A stretch of DNA of 64,000 nt, taken from assembly GCF_016921195.1 (NCBI RefSeq), contig NZ_JAFGYF010000006.1:186001-250000 (forward strand), read 5' to 3'. How positions within the stretch are numbered: position 1 is the first letter of the stretch; each line of letters begins with the position of its first letter. The DNA comes from Cellulosimicrobium cellulans (GTDB lineage: Bacteria > Actinomycetota > Actinomycetes > Actinomycetales > Cellulomonadaceae). Of this stretch, positions 48,205 through 57,821 are shown one piece after another. The notes beneath the pieces were generated by a model that was given only the letters and a program-made list of their open reading frames with translations, was not told the DNA's origin and searched no databases. A program made the position numbers and the translations under genes.

Positions 48205-49187
48205 GAGCACGTGAGGCCGGAGGTGAGCGCCTCGAGGTTGGACTCCATGACCTCACGGTAGTCCGTCGCGCCGTCCGCGAGGCTCTCGAGCGGGTCGAGG
48301 AGAGCGGTCTCGACGCCGAGGTCGTCGGCGAGCGTCTGGGTGACCTTGGGGCTGACGAGCGTCTCGAAGAAGAGCGTGGTCACGCCGTTCTCCCGGACGA
48401 CCTCGCCCACCTGGCGCAGGCGCGCGGGCGACGGCTCGGCCTCGGGGTCGATCCCCGAGATGCCGACCTGGTGCAGGTCGTAGCGCTCCGCGAGGTAGCC
48501 GAACGCCTCGTGCGACGTCACGAGGGTCGCGCCCGCGCACGGTTCGAGCGCCTGTGCGTACTCGGCGTCGAGGTCGTCGAGGTCCGCGGTGAGGGCCGCG
48601 GCCCCGGCCGCGTAGTCGTCCGCGTGGTCGGGGTCGATCGCCGAGAGCTCGTCCGCGACGGCGTCGCCGACGGCGGCGAGGCGGGTCGGGTCGAGCCAGA
48701 AGTGCGGGTCCGTCGGGCCGTGGTCGTGGCCGTCGCCGGACTCGTCCGCGTGCTCGGCGTGCTCCTGCGCGCTCTCGTCGGCGTGCGCGTCCTCACCCGG
48801 GTGCTCCTCGAGCCCCGCCGACCCGGCGGCGTCGACCACGTGCTCCGGGGCGCGCTGCTCGATGCCCTCGTCGACCGCGGGCTGGAAGCCCGAGAGGTAG
48901 ACGACGAGGTCGGCGTCGCCGATCGAGCGCACCTGGGCGGGTGCGAGCTCGAGGTCGTGCGGCTCGGCCGCGGGCGGGGTGAGGTTGGAGACGTCGACGT
49001 GCTCGCCGCCGACCTGCTCGACGACGTACTGGAGCGGGTAGAACGACGCGAGCACCTGGAGCCGCCCGTCGTCTCGGCCTCCTGGGCCGCCGCCGTCCCC
49101 GGGGGAGCACGCCGCGGCGAGGGCGACCGTGGCGAGGGCGGCGGTGGTGGCGAGGGCGCGACGGCGCAGGGCGGGGGAGCGGTGCAT
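48201..49187 (-). CDS. znuA: Zinc-binding lipoprotein of the ABC importer
   Basis: A 328-residue substrate-binding protein. The signal peptide ends at a lipobox-like ALAAAC (Cys 27). The cluster A-I fold shows the metal residues in AAEPHDLEL, DPHFWLDP, TSHEAFGY and the late acidic loop. A His/Asp/Glu-rich loop (about 130-160, HADESAQEHAEHADES) precedes DHGPTDPHFW and is typical of zinc rather than manganese binders. ATG 49187 begins the basic signal peptide; the in-frame TTG at 49223 lies in the operator. Confidence 0.93.
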   Translation of the reverse strand: MHRSPALRRRALATTAALATVALAAACSPGDGGGPGGRDDGRLQVLASFYPLQYVVEQVGGEHVDVSNLTPPAAEPHDLELAPAQVRSIGDADLVVYLSGFQPAVDEGIEQRAPEHVVDAAGSAGLEEHPGEDAHADESAQEHAEHADESGDGHDHGPTDPHFWLDPTRLAAVGDAVADELSAIDPDHADDYAAGAAALTADLDDLDAEYAQALEPCAGATLVTSHEAFGYLAERYDLHQVGISGIDPEAEPSPARLRQVGEVVRENGVTTLFFETLVSPKVTQTLADDLGVETALLDPLESLADGATDYREVMESNLEALTSGLTCS

Positions 49188-49193
49188 AGCCCC

Positions 49194-49223
49194 AGTGTCC
49201 GCCTTCTTGAGAATGGATGTCAA
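49194..49223 (-). promoter_or_regulatory. znuA promoter covered by a Zur box
   Basis: The dyad TTGAGAATGGATGTCAA (49207-49223) matches the actinobacterial Zur pattern TGAnAAtnATtnTCA. On the minus strand TTGACA (49223-49218) is a -35, 18 bases from GACACT (49199-49194), which is six bases before the ATG. Bound Zur would block the -35. Confidence 0.8.
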
Positions 49224-49347
49224 AACCGTTCCCGGTGAGGCCGGTCACGGCCGGGTACGCTGGTCGGTCGGCGCCCGTGCGGGCGCCGCCCACCCGTCCA
49301 GCCCCCACGAGCCACGTGCGGGGCCGTGAGCACCAGGAGTGATGTCC

Positions 49348-50745
49348 GTGGCCGCAGCGCCCTCAACCACCGCCCGTCTCGACGCCGTCGTCTCCCTCGC
49401 CAAGCGGCGCGGGTTCGTCTTCCCCTCGGGCGAGATCTACGGCGGTACCCGCTCCGCGTGGGACTACGGGCCCCTGGGCACCGAGCTCAAGGAGAACATC
49501 AAGAAGCAGTGGTGGCGGGCGATGGTCACGAGCCGCGACGACGTCGTGGGCCTCGACTCGTCCGTGATCCTCCCGCGCCAGGTGTGGGTCGCCTCGGGCC
49601 ACGTCGGCGTCTTCACCGACCCGCTCACGGAGTGCCTGCACTGCCACAAGCGGTTCCGCGAGGACCAGATGATCGAGGAGTTCGAGGAGAAGAAGGGCCG
49701 CGCGCCCGAGGGCGGCCTCGCCGAGATCGTGTGCCCCAACTGCGGCACCCGCGGGCAGTGGACCGAGCCGCGCGACTTCAACATGATGCTCAAGACGTAC
49801 CTCGGCCCCGTCGAGGACGAGTCCGGCCTGCACTACCTGCGGCCCGAGACGGCGCAGGGCATCTTCGTGAACTTCGCCAACGTCATGGGCGCGAGCCGCA
49901 AGAAGCCGCCGTTCGGCATCGGCCAGATCGGCAAGTCGTTCCGCAACGAGATCACGCCCGGGAACTTCATCTTCCGCACGCGCGAGTTCGAGCAGATGGA
50001 GATGGAGTTCTTCGTCGAGCCGGGCACGGACGCCGAGTGGCACCAGTACTGGATCGACACGCGCACCGACTGGTACGTCGACCTGGGCATCGCACGCGAC
50101 AACCTGCGTCTGTACGAGCACCCGCAGGAGAAGCTGTCGCACTACTCGACCCGCACGGTCGACATCGAGTACCGCTTCGGGTTCTCCGGCTCGGAGTGGG
50201 GCGAGCTCGAGGGCATCGCGAACCGCACCGACTTCGACCTCAAGACGCACGCCGAGCACTCCGGCAAGGACCTGTCGTACTTCGACCAGACGAAGAACGA
50301 GCGGTGGGTGCCCTACGTCATCGAGCCGGCCGCGGGCCTGACGCGCTCGCTCATGGCGTTCCTCGTCGAGGCGTACACCGAGGACGAGGCGCCGAACGCG
50401 AAGGGCGGCGTGGACACGCGCACGGTCCTGCGCCTCGACCACCGCCTCGCGCCGGTCAAGGCCGCCGTGCTCCCGCTGAGCCGCAACGAGCAGCTCTCGC
50501 CCAAGGCGAAGGACCTCGCGACCGAGCTCCGCAAGTACTGGAACGTCGACTTCGACGACGCCGGCGCCATCGGCCGCCGGTACCGCCGCCAGGACGAGAT
50601 CGGCACGCCGTTCTGCATCACCGTGGACTTCGACACGCTCGACGACCAGGCCGTGACGATCCGCCACCGCGACTCGATGAGCCAGGAGCGCGTCGCCCTG
50701 GACAAGGTCACCGAGTACCTCGCCGGGCGCCTGCTCGGCGCCTGA
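49348..50745 (+). CDS. glyS: Glycyl-tRNA synthetase (single-chain type)
   Basis: A 465-residue class II synthetase of the alpha2 type. Class II motifs include the [12 protein letters not shown] block (motif 1/2 area), [27 protein letters not shown] in pieces, and the C-terminal [16 protein letters not shown] anticodon domain. CLHCHK and CPNCGT are the zinc-like insert. GTG 49348 is chosen because AGGAG ends eight bases upstream; in-frame GTG 49339 and ATG 49342 are too close to it. The gene is divergent from znuA. Confidence 0.96.
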   Translation: MAAAPSTTARLDAVVSLAKRRGFVFPSGEIYGGTRSAWDYGPLGTELKENIKKQWWRAMVTSRDDVVGLDSSVILPRQVWVASGHVGVFTDPLTECLHCHKRFREDQMIEEFEEKKGRAPEGGLAEIVCPNCGTRGQWTEPRDFNMMLKTYLGPVEDESGLHYLRPETAQGIFVNFANVMGASRKKPPFGIGQIGKSFRNEITPGNFIFRTREFEQMEMEFFVEPGTDAEWHQYWIDTRTDWYVDLGIARDNLRLYEHPQEKLSHYSTRTVDIEYRFGFSGSEWGELEGIANRTDFDLKTHAEHSGKDLSYFDQTKNERWVPYVIEPAAGLTRSLMAFLVEAYTEDEAPNAKGGVDTRTVLRLDHRLAPVKAAVLPLSRNEQLSPKAKDLATELRKYWNVDFDDAGAIGRRYRRQDEIGTPFCITVDFDTLDDQAVTIRHRDSMSQERVALDKVTEYLAGRLLGA

Positions 50746-50774
50746 CGCGTCACCGGCTCGGCGCGCCGGGCATG

Positions 50775-50810
50775 CAGGAGGGGCGGGACCGTACGGTCCC
50801 GCCCCTCCTG
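50775..50810 (+). terminator. Self-complementary 36-base hairpin after glyS
   Basis: The sequence is a perfect palindrome of 18 + 18 bases centred on CGTACG, 30 bases after the glyS stop. It also faces the small membrane protein gene on the other strand. Confidence 0.9.
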
Positions 50811-50850
50811 TCGCGTCTCGTCGGGACGCGTCGCCCCCTGCGGCCTCGCG

Positions 50851-51009
50851 CTAGCGGGCCGCCCCCTTAGCCCTGTTGAGAAGGCCGATCACCAGGCTCA
50901 CGACGAGCACGATGATGCCGATCCAGATGAGGATCTTCGCGGCCTCGATGGCGACGCCGAGGATGAGGAGCACGGCGCCGACGATGACCAGGATGAGCCA
51001 GAGAGGCAT
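50851..51009 (-). CDS. 52-residue two-helix membrane protein
   Basis: A very small hydrophobic protein, MPLWLILVIVGAVLLILG and then a second helix IWIGIIVLVVSLVIGLL, ending in NRAKGAAR. It is not recognised beyond a family-like actinobacterial small membrane protein. The ATG at 51009 has GAAAGGGA upstream. It is divergent from dusB and faces glyS across a strong hairpin. Clean hydrophobic periodicity and the ribosome site support it as real. Confidence 0.65.
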   Translation of the reverse strand: MPLWLILVIVGAVLLILGVAIEAAKILIWIGIIVLVVSLVIGLLNRAKGAAR

Positions 51010-51122
51010 GTCGTCCCTTTCGTCCGTGTCCGGCCCGTATTGCCGGACCTCCTCAACGTTGCCACGACCGTCTCCCGCTCGCTCGTCGAAACGGGGCTCG
51101 CCGTGCACCAGGAGCCGGGTGT

Positions 51123-51128
51123 GACAAT
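51123..51128 (+). promoter_or_regulatory. -10 box of dusB
   Basis: GACAAT lies exactly seven bases before the GTG at 51136, which favours that codon as a leaderless start over the ATG at 51127 that overlaps the box. Confidence 0.5.
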
Positions 51129-51135
51129 GGAGCGC

Positions 51136-52362
51136 GTGACTGCACCCGCTCCTGCCCTCAGCACGACGACCGACCGCCCCGACCCGGGGACCGGTCCGCT
51201 CGTGCCGCCGCTGCGGATCGGCCCGATCGTCGTCGAGACGCCGGTCGTCCTCGCCCCGATGGCGGGCGTCACGAACCGCGCCTTCCGCACGCTGTGCCGA
51301 GAGGCCGGCGCCTCCGGCGGCGACGACCCCGGTCTGTACGTCGCCGAGATGGTCACGAGCCGCGCGCTCGTCGAGCGCAACCCCGAGGCGCTGCGCATCG
51401 TGACGTTCGGCGCGGACGAGTCGCCGCGGTCCGCGCAGGTGTACGGCGTGGACCCGGCGACCGTGCGGGAGGCCGTGCGCATCATCGTCGCCGAGGACCG
51501 CGCCGACCACGTCGACCTGAACTTCGGCTGCCCCGTGCCCAAGGTGACGCGCAAGGGCGGAGGAGCGGCCCTGCCCTGGAAGCGGGACCTCTTCACGGCG
51601 ATCGTGCGGGGCGCCGTCGAGGCGGCCCGCCCGTACGGGGTGCCGGTCACCGTGAAGATGCGCAAGGGCATCGACGACGACCACCTCACCTACCTCGAGG
51701 CGGGCAGGATCGCCGAGGGACTGGGTGTCGCCGCGGTCGCGCTGCACGCGCGCACGGCCGCCGAGCACTATTCCGGCACCGCGGACTGGGCCGCGATCGC
51801 GCGCCTCAAGGAGGCCGTGACGAGCGTGCCCGTGCTCGGCAACGGCGACATCTGGTCCGCCGAGGACGCCGTCCGCATGGTGCGCGAGACGGGCTGCGAC
51901 GGTGTCGTCGTCGGCCGCGGCTGCCAGGGGCGGCCGTGGCTCTTCGCCGACCTCGCCGCCGCGTTCGCGGGCCGGCCCGAGCGCGTGCGCCCCGGGCTGC
52001 GTGAGGTGGCCGGCACGATCTACCGCCACGGCGAGCTCATGATCGACTACTTCGACGGTGACGAGGGCAAGGGCATGCGCGACCTGCGCAAGCACATGGC
52101 GTGGTACCTCAAGGGCTACGCCGTCGGGGGCGACGCACGCCGCGCGCTCGCGATGGTCTCGACGCTCGCCGAGCTGCGCGCGCTGCTCGACGACCTCGAC
52201 CAGGACGCGCCCTACCCGGGCGAGGCCGCCGAGGGGCAGCGCGGTCGTGCCGGGTCCCCCAAGACGCCGCACCTGCCCTACGGCTGGCTGGACTCGCGCG
52301 AGCTCGACGCCGAGCACGAGGAGCGCCTGCGCGAGGCCGAGCTGAGCGTCTCCGGCGGCTGA
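51136..52362 (+). CDS. dusB: tRNA-dihydrouridine synthase
   Basis: A 408-residue flavoenzyme that reduces uridine to dihydrouridine in tRNA. The FMN-binding APMAGVTNRAFR, the conserved cysteine in NFGCPVPKV, and HARTAAEHYSG and GNGDIWS typical of DusB/Nif3-type Dus are present. It is longer than E. coli DusB owing to both ends. GTG 51136 is preferred by spacing from a -10 box; ATG 51127 is the alternative. Confidence 0.93.
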   Translation: MTAPAPALSTTTDRPDPGTGPLVPPLRIGPIVVETPVVLAPMAGVTNRAFRTLCREAGASGGDDPGLYVAEMVTSRALVERNPEALRIVTFGADESPRSAQVYGVDPATVREAVRIIVAEDRADHVDLNFGCPVPKVTRKGGGAALPWKRDLFTAIVRGAVEAARPYGVPVTVKMRKGIDDDHLTYLEAGRIAEGLGVAAVALHARTAAEHYSGTADWAAIARLKEAVTSVPVLGNGDIWSAEDAVRMVRETGCDGVVVGRGCQGRPWLFADLAAAFAGRPERVRPGLREVAGTIYRHGELMIDYFDGDEGKGMRDLRKHMAWYLKGYAVGGDARRALAMVSTLAELRALLDDLDQDAPYPGEAAEGQRGRAGSPKTPHLPYGWLDSRELDAEHEERLREAELSVSGG

Positions 52363-52397
52363 CGCCCGGTCGGACGGAGACGAGTGAGGGGACTGCG

Positions 52398-53069
52398 GTG
52401 CGGTTCGCGGGCCGGTCGTCGTGGCGCCTGTCGGTGTCCGACAGCGCGGACCTCGACCTCCTCGTGCGGGTCCGCGACGCGCTCGGGCTCGTCGTCGCGG
52501 CCGACGACGCGCCGCCGCGCTGCGAGCCCGGACCGCCCGACCGGTCGGCGCTGCTCCCTGCGGAGGGACGCGACGCCGCGGCACGGCGGTGGCTCGCCTG
52601 GTGGCGCGCGGCCCTCGCGCTCGACGCCGCCGGCCGGACCGAGGAGCCTCCACCGGGTGAGGAGGCGTTCCTCGCCTGGGTCCGCGCGCGGTCCGTCGCG
52701 TGGGACGCCGTCGGCTCACCGCCCGCGTTCGCGGCGCTGGGCGACGCGCCCGCGCTGCGCGACGCCGTCGTGCACCTGTTCCCCGAGGCGCGCCGCGCCC
52801 TCGCTGCGCGCGAGGCGGACCGCGCGAGGAGGCTGCACCGACGAGCGGAGGCAGACGACCGTCGCGCGCTCGCCGAGGACGTGGCCCGCACGCACGGCGT
52901 CGGGATCGGTGACGTCCGCGGTGCCCTGCTCGTGGTCTCGGTCGCAGGACCGTGGTGGCGCATCGTCGCGCCGGGGGCGGTCGTGTGCTCCGCGTCCGAC
53001 TACGCCGACGACGCGGCGTTCGCCACCGAGGTCGTCCGCGCCGCGTTCGAGTCCGGGCTGCGGGCATGA
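52398..53069 (+). CDS. Conserved-looking protein of unknown function
   Basis: A 223-residue soluble protein, Ala/Arg/Asp-rich, not recognised. It has no signal peptide or membrane segment. The C-terminal part reads LLVVSVAGPWWRIVAPGAVVCSA, which looks like a small beta-domain. GTG 52398 has GAGGGGA upstream and lies 35 bases after the dusB stop, so the two may be cotranscribed. GC bias at codon position 3 is normal for the window. Confidence 0.6.
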   Translation: MRFAGRSSWRLSVSDSADLDLLVRVRDALGLVVAADDAPPRCEPGPPDRSALLPAEGRDAAARRWLAWWRAALALDAAGRTEEPPPGEEAFLAWVRARSVAWDAVGSPPAFAALGDAPALRDAVVHLFPEARRALAAREADRARRLHRRAEADDRRALAEDVARTHGVGIGDVRGALLVVSVAGPWWRIVAPGAVVCSASDYADDAAFATEVVRAAFESGLRA

Positions 53070-53071
53070 CG

Positions 53072-53101
53072 ACGGCCGGGGCCCCGGAGGGCCCCGGCCG
53101 T
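53072..53101. terminator. Hairpin between convergent genes
   Basis: ACGGCCGGGGCCC (53072-53084) pairs perfectly with 53089-53101 around the loop CGGA, two bases after the upstream stop and 27 bases before the facing GH13 stop. Confidence 0.85.
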
Positions 53102-53127
53102 GCTCGAGTGCGGTGTCGGCCGCGCGG

Positions 53128-54975
<1,848 letters not shown>

Positions 54976-55064
54976 CGAGCTGTCGGTCCTCACGTGCGGG
55001 GTTTCAGGTGTTCTCAGGGGGTTCACTCGGCAGGCGGAGCGGGGGTGACGCCGACCCTCCGTCG

Positions 55065-55080
55065 AGTGTAAGCGCTTGCG
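55065..55080 (-). promoter_or_regulatory. LacI-type operator over the GH13 gene promoter
   Basis: TGTAAGCGCTTGCG (55067-55080) has the central AAGCGCTT dyad of LacI-family sites. Its minus-strand reading includes TACACT (55070-55065), a good -10 box, so a bound repressor would block transcription of the GH13 gene 90 bases downstream. Confidence 0.75.
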
Positions 55081-55165
55081 GTGGCGGGGCGACGGCCGCC
55101 CGCGACGGGCGCGGCGGACGCGTCGACGACGCCGCGGCGTGCGTCGTGCTGTGTTCGTGCTGCCG

Positions 55166-56224
55166 TCAGGCGGTGGACGAGGCCGTCGCCGGGGCGGCGC
55201 CCGTGGAGTCGCGGACGATGAGCTCCGGCTGGAAGAGGAGCTCGGTGCGCGGCGCGCGCTCGCCCGCGATCTCCGTGAGCAGCGCGCTCACGGCGGCGTG
55301 CGCCATCGCGTTCACCGGCTGGCGCACCGTGGTCAGCGGCGGGTCGGTGAACGCGATGAGGGGCGAGTCGTCGTAACCGAGCACCGACACGTCCTGGGGC
55401 ACGCGCAGCCCTCGCGAGCGCGCGGCGCGGATCGCGCCGAGCGCCATGAGGTCGGAGCCGCAGACGATCGCGGTGTGGCCCGAGTCGATGAGCTCGCCGC
55501 CCGCCGCCTGGCCGCCCTCGACGGTGTACAGGGTGACGACGACGTGCTGCGCCGCCTCGGACTCGTCGGCCACGAGCCCGTGCCGCACGAGCGACTCGGC
55601 GAAGCTCGCGAGCTTGCGCTGGGCGGGGACGAACCGGTCCGGCCCGATCGCGAGCCCGATGCTGCGATGGCCGAGCGAGACCAGGTGGCGCACCGACAGC
55701 TCGACGCTCGCGACGTCGTCGGGCGAGACGAACGGCGCGTCGATGCCCTCGGCGAAGCCGTTCACCAGCACGATCGGGATCCCGCGGCTGCGCAGGCGCT
55801 CGTAGCGCTCGTGGCTCGCCTGCGTGTCGGCGTGCAGGCCCGAGACGAAGACGATGCCGTCGACCGCGTGGTCCATGAGCATGTCGACGTAGTCGTCCTC
55901 GGTCGTGCCGCCGGGCGACTGCGTGCACAGCAGCGGCGTGTACCCGTGCTCCGACAGGAGCGACTCGATCGTCTGGGCGAACGCGGGGAAGACGGGGTTC
56001 GTCAGCTCGGGGACGACGAGGCCGACGAGGCCGGCGGAGCGGGTGCGCAGCGTCGAGGGACGTTCGTAGCCCAGCACGTCGAGCGCGGCGAGGACCGCCT
56101 GGCGGGTCTCGCTCGCGACGCCGGGCTTCCCGTTGAGCACGCGCGAGACCGTCGCGGTGGAGACGCCGGCCTGGGCGGCGAGATCGCTGAGACGGGTGCG
56201 CACATGGGGAAGCGTAGGGGACAC
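55166..56224 (-). CDS. LacI family transcription regulator of the maltodextrin locus
   Basis: A 352-residue repressor. The helix-turn-helix and hinge read RLSDLAAQAGVSTATVSRVLNG (pieces LAAQAGVSTATVSRVLNG), and the periplasmic-binding-like effector domain follows with VGLVVPELTNPVFP and VLGYDDSPLIAF. The setting between a GH13 gene and malEFG indicates maltose or a maltodextrin as inducer, by inference. GTG 56224 has GAGGAGG close upstream; GTG 56203 lacks one. It is divergent from malE, and operators lie in the shared region. Confidence 0.92.
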   Translation of the reverse strand: MSPTLPHVRTRLSDLAAQAGVSTATVSRVLNGKPGVASETRQAVLAALDVLGYERPSTLRTRSAGLVGLVVPELTNPVFPAFAQTIESLLSEHGYTPLLCTQSPGGTTEDDYVDMLMDHAVDGIVFVSGLHADTQASHERYERLRSRGIPIVLVNGFAEGIDAPFVSPDDVASVELSVRHLVSLGHRSIGLAIGPDRFVPAQRKLASFAESLVRHGLVADESEAAQHVVVTLYTVEGGQAAGGELIDSGHTAIVCGSDLMALGAIRAARSRGLRVPQDVSVLGYDDSPLIAFTDPPLTTVRQPVNAMAHAAVSALLTEIAGERAPRTELLFQPELIVRDSTGAAPATASSTA

Positions 56225-56326
56225 CGGACCTCCTCGTCCTGGTCGTCCGACCGGCGAGCCGCGAATCTCCGTGGAGGCGCGCGGACCCGTCGACCGGGGG
56301 AGGCGGGTGGGCGCCGGGCGGCGCCC

Positions 56327-56340
56327 TGCAATGCGTTGCA
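56327..56340. promoter_or_regulatory. LacI-type operator 1 in the malE region
   Basis: TGCAATGCGTTGCA is an almost perfect 14-base dyad (central ATGCGT) of the same class as the site at 55067. It lies between the regulator gene and malE, 24 bases from operator 2 centre to centre. Confidence 0.8.
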
Positions 56341-56350
56341 TGAAAGTTAC

Positions 56351-56389
56351 CGCAACGACTTGCATCGGTGCCACCTCGCGCTCTACGGT
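56351..56389 (+). promoter_or_regulatory. LacI-type operator 2 overlapping the malE promoter
   Basis: CGCAACGACTTGCA (56351-56364) is the second operator. TTGCAT (56360-56365) with an 18-base spacer and TACGGT (56384-56389) forms the malE promoter; its -35 overlaps the operator. Confidence 0.75.
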
Positions 56390-56463
56390 CGTCGCATCAG
56401 GGCCCGGCACGACACCACGGTCAGTCGGACCACCACCCATCACGACACGCTTGGAGTGACCCG

Positions 56464-57693
56464 ATGCGACGGAGCATCCTTCTTGCCGCCGCGCTGACCA
56501 CGACGCTGGCGCTGGCCGCCTGCTCGTCCGGCGACAGCGGCGACGACAGCACCACGGAGCCGGAGGAGACCACGTCGGCCGGCTCTCTCACGGTGTGGGT
56601 CGACGAGACCCGCATCGACGTCTTCAAGGAGCTGGCCGCCCAGTTCAAGGAGGAGAAGGGCGTCGACGTCAAGCTCGTCCAGAAGGCCTCGGGCGACATC
56701 CGCGAGGAGTTCGTGCAGCAGGTGCCGACGGGCAAGGGCCCGGACGTCGTCGTCGGTGCGCACGACTGGACCGGCGAGTTCGTGACGAACGGCGTCGTCC
56801 AGCCCGTCGAGCTCGGCGACAAGGCCGCCGAGTTCTCCGACGTCTCGATCTCGGCGTTCACCTACGACGGCGCCGTCTACGGCGTCCCCTACGCGGTCGA
56901 GAACATCGCGCTGGTCCGCAACAACCAGCTCGCGAGCGAGACGCCCGCGACGTTCGACGAGCTCATCGCGCAGAACGCGACGACCGGCGCCCAGTACCCG
57001 GTCATCATCCAGCAGGGCGACGAGGGCGACGCGTACCACCTGTACCCGTTGCAGACGTCGTTCGGCGCCCCGGTCTTCGTCCAGAACGAGGACGGCTCGT
57101 ACAGCACCGAGCTCGGTCTCGGCGGCGAGCAGGGCACCGCGTTCGCGAACTACCTCGCCAAGCTCGGCTCCGAGAAGGTGCTCGACCCGGCGATCGACGG
57201 CGAGAAGGCCAAGCAGGCGTTCCTCGACGGCCAGTCGCCGTACATCGTGACCGGCCCCTGGTACGCGACGGAGTTCACCGACGCCGGCATGGACATCTCT
57301 GTCCTCCCGGTCCCGAGCGCGGGCGGCGAGCCCGCGATGCCGTTCGTCGGCGTCCAGGGCGCCTTCATCAGCGCCAAGACGCAGAACGCCGTCCTCGCGA
57401 ACGAGTTCGTCGTGAACTTCCTCGGCACGCAGGACGTCCAGCTCCAGCTCGCCCAGGCGGGCGGCCGCGCCCCGGCCCTCACCGCCGCGGCCGACATGAT
57501 GACCGACCCGATCATGACCCAGTTCGCGGACGCCGCCGGCACCGCGCCCATGCCGTCGATCCCCGAGATGGGCTCGGTCTGGCAGTTCTGGGGCGTCACC
57601 GAGGTCCAGATCGTCTCCGGCCAGGCCGCCGACCCGGCTGCCGCGTGGCAGACGATGGTCGACAACATCCAGTCGGCGATCGACGCGGGCTGA
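56464..57693 (+). CDS. malE: Maltose/maltodextrin-binding lipoprotein
   Basis: A 409-residue extracellular binding protein. The signal peptide ends at the lipobox LAAC (Cys 20), then an acidic linker. The fold is the family-1 solute-binding type: SLTVWVDETRIDVFKELAAQF, VVGAHDWTGEF, GVPYAVEN and the later SPYIVTGPWYATEF match MalE relatives. It delivers the sugar to MalF/MalG. ATG 56464 has GGAG upstream. A strong hairpin after it probably lowers expression of malFG relative to malE. Confidence 0.93.
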   Translation: MRRSILLAAALTTTLALAACSSGDSGDDSTTEPEETTSAGSLTVWVDETRIDVFKELAAQFKEEKGVDVKLVQKASGDIREEFVQQVPTGKGPDVVVGAHDWTGEFVTNGVVQPVELGDKAAEFSDVSISAFTYDGAVYGVPYAVENIALVRNNQLASETPATFDELIAQNATTGAQYPVIIQQGDEGDAYHLYPLQTSFGAPVFVQNEDGSYSTELGLGGEQGTAFANYLAKLGSEKVLDPAIDGEKAKQAFLDGQSPYIVTGPWYATEFTDAGMDISVLPVPSAGGEPAMPFVGVQGAFISAKTQNAVLANEFVVNFLGTQDVQLQLAQAGGRAPALTAAADMMTDPIMTQFADAAGTAPMPSIPEMGSVWQFWGVTEVQIVSGQAADPAAAWQTMVDNIQSAIDAG

Positions 57694-57709
57694 TCCCCGC
57701 AGCGTCGTA

Positions 57710-57742
57710 GCGAGGCCCCGCCCGTCGTGGGCGGGGCCTCGC
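57710..57742 (+). terminator. Hairpin between malE and malF
   Basis: GCGAGGCCCCGCCC (57710-57723) pairs over 14 bases with 57729-57742, loop GTCGT, 16 bases after the malE stop. It lies inside what is otherwise one operon, so it is better read as a partial terminator or mRNA 3' stabiliser. Confidence 0.8.
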
Positions 57743-57821
57743 GCCACGCGTCACGGGAACGCGATCCCGCGGCGCCGCGCAGGACGGCCACCGACGGCCG
57801 CCAGAGACCGGAGAGAGCGCA

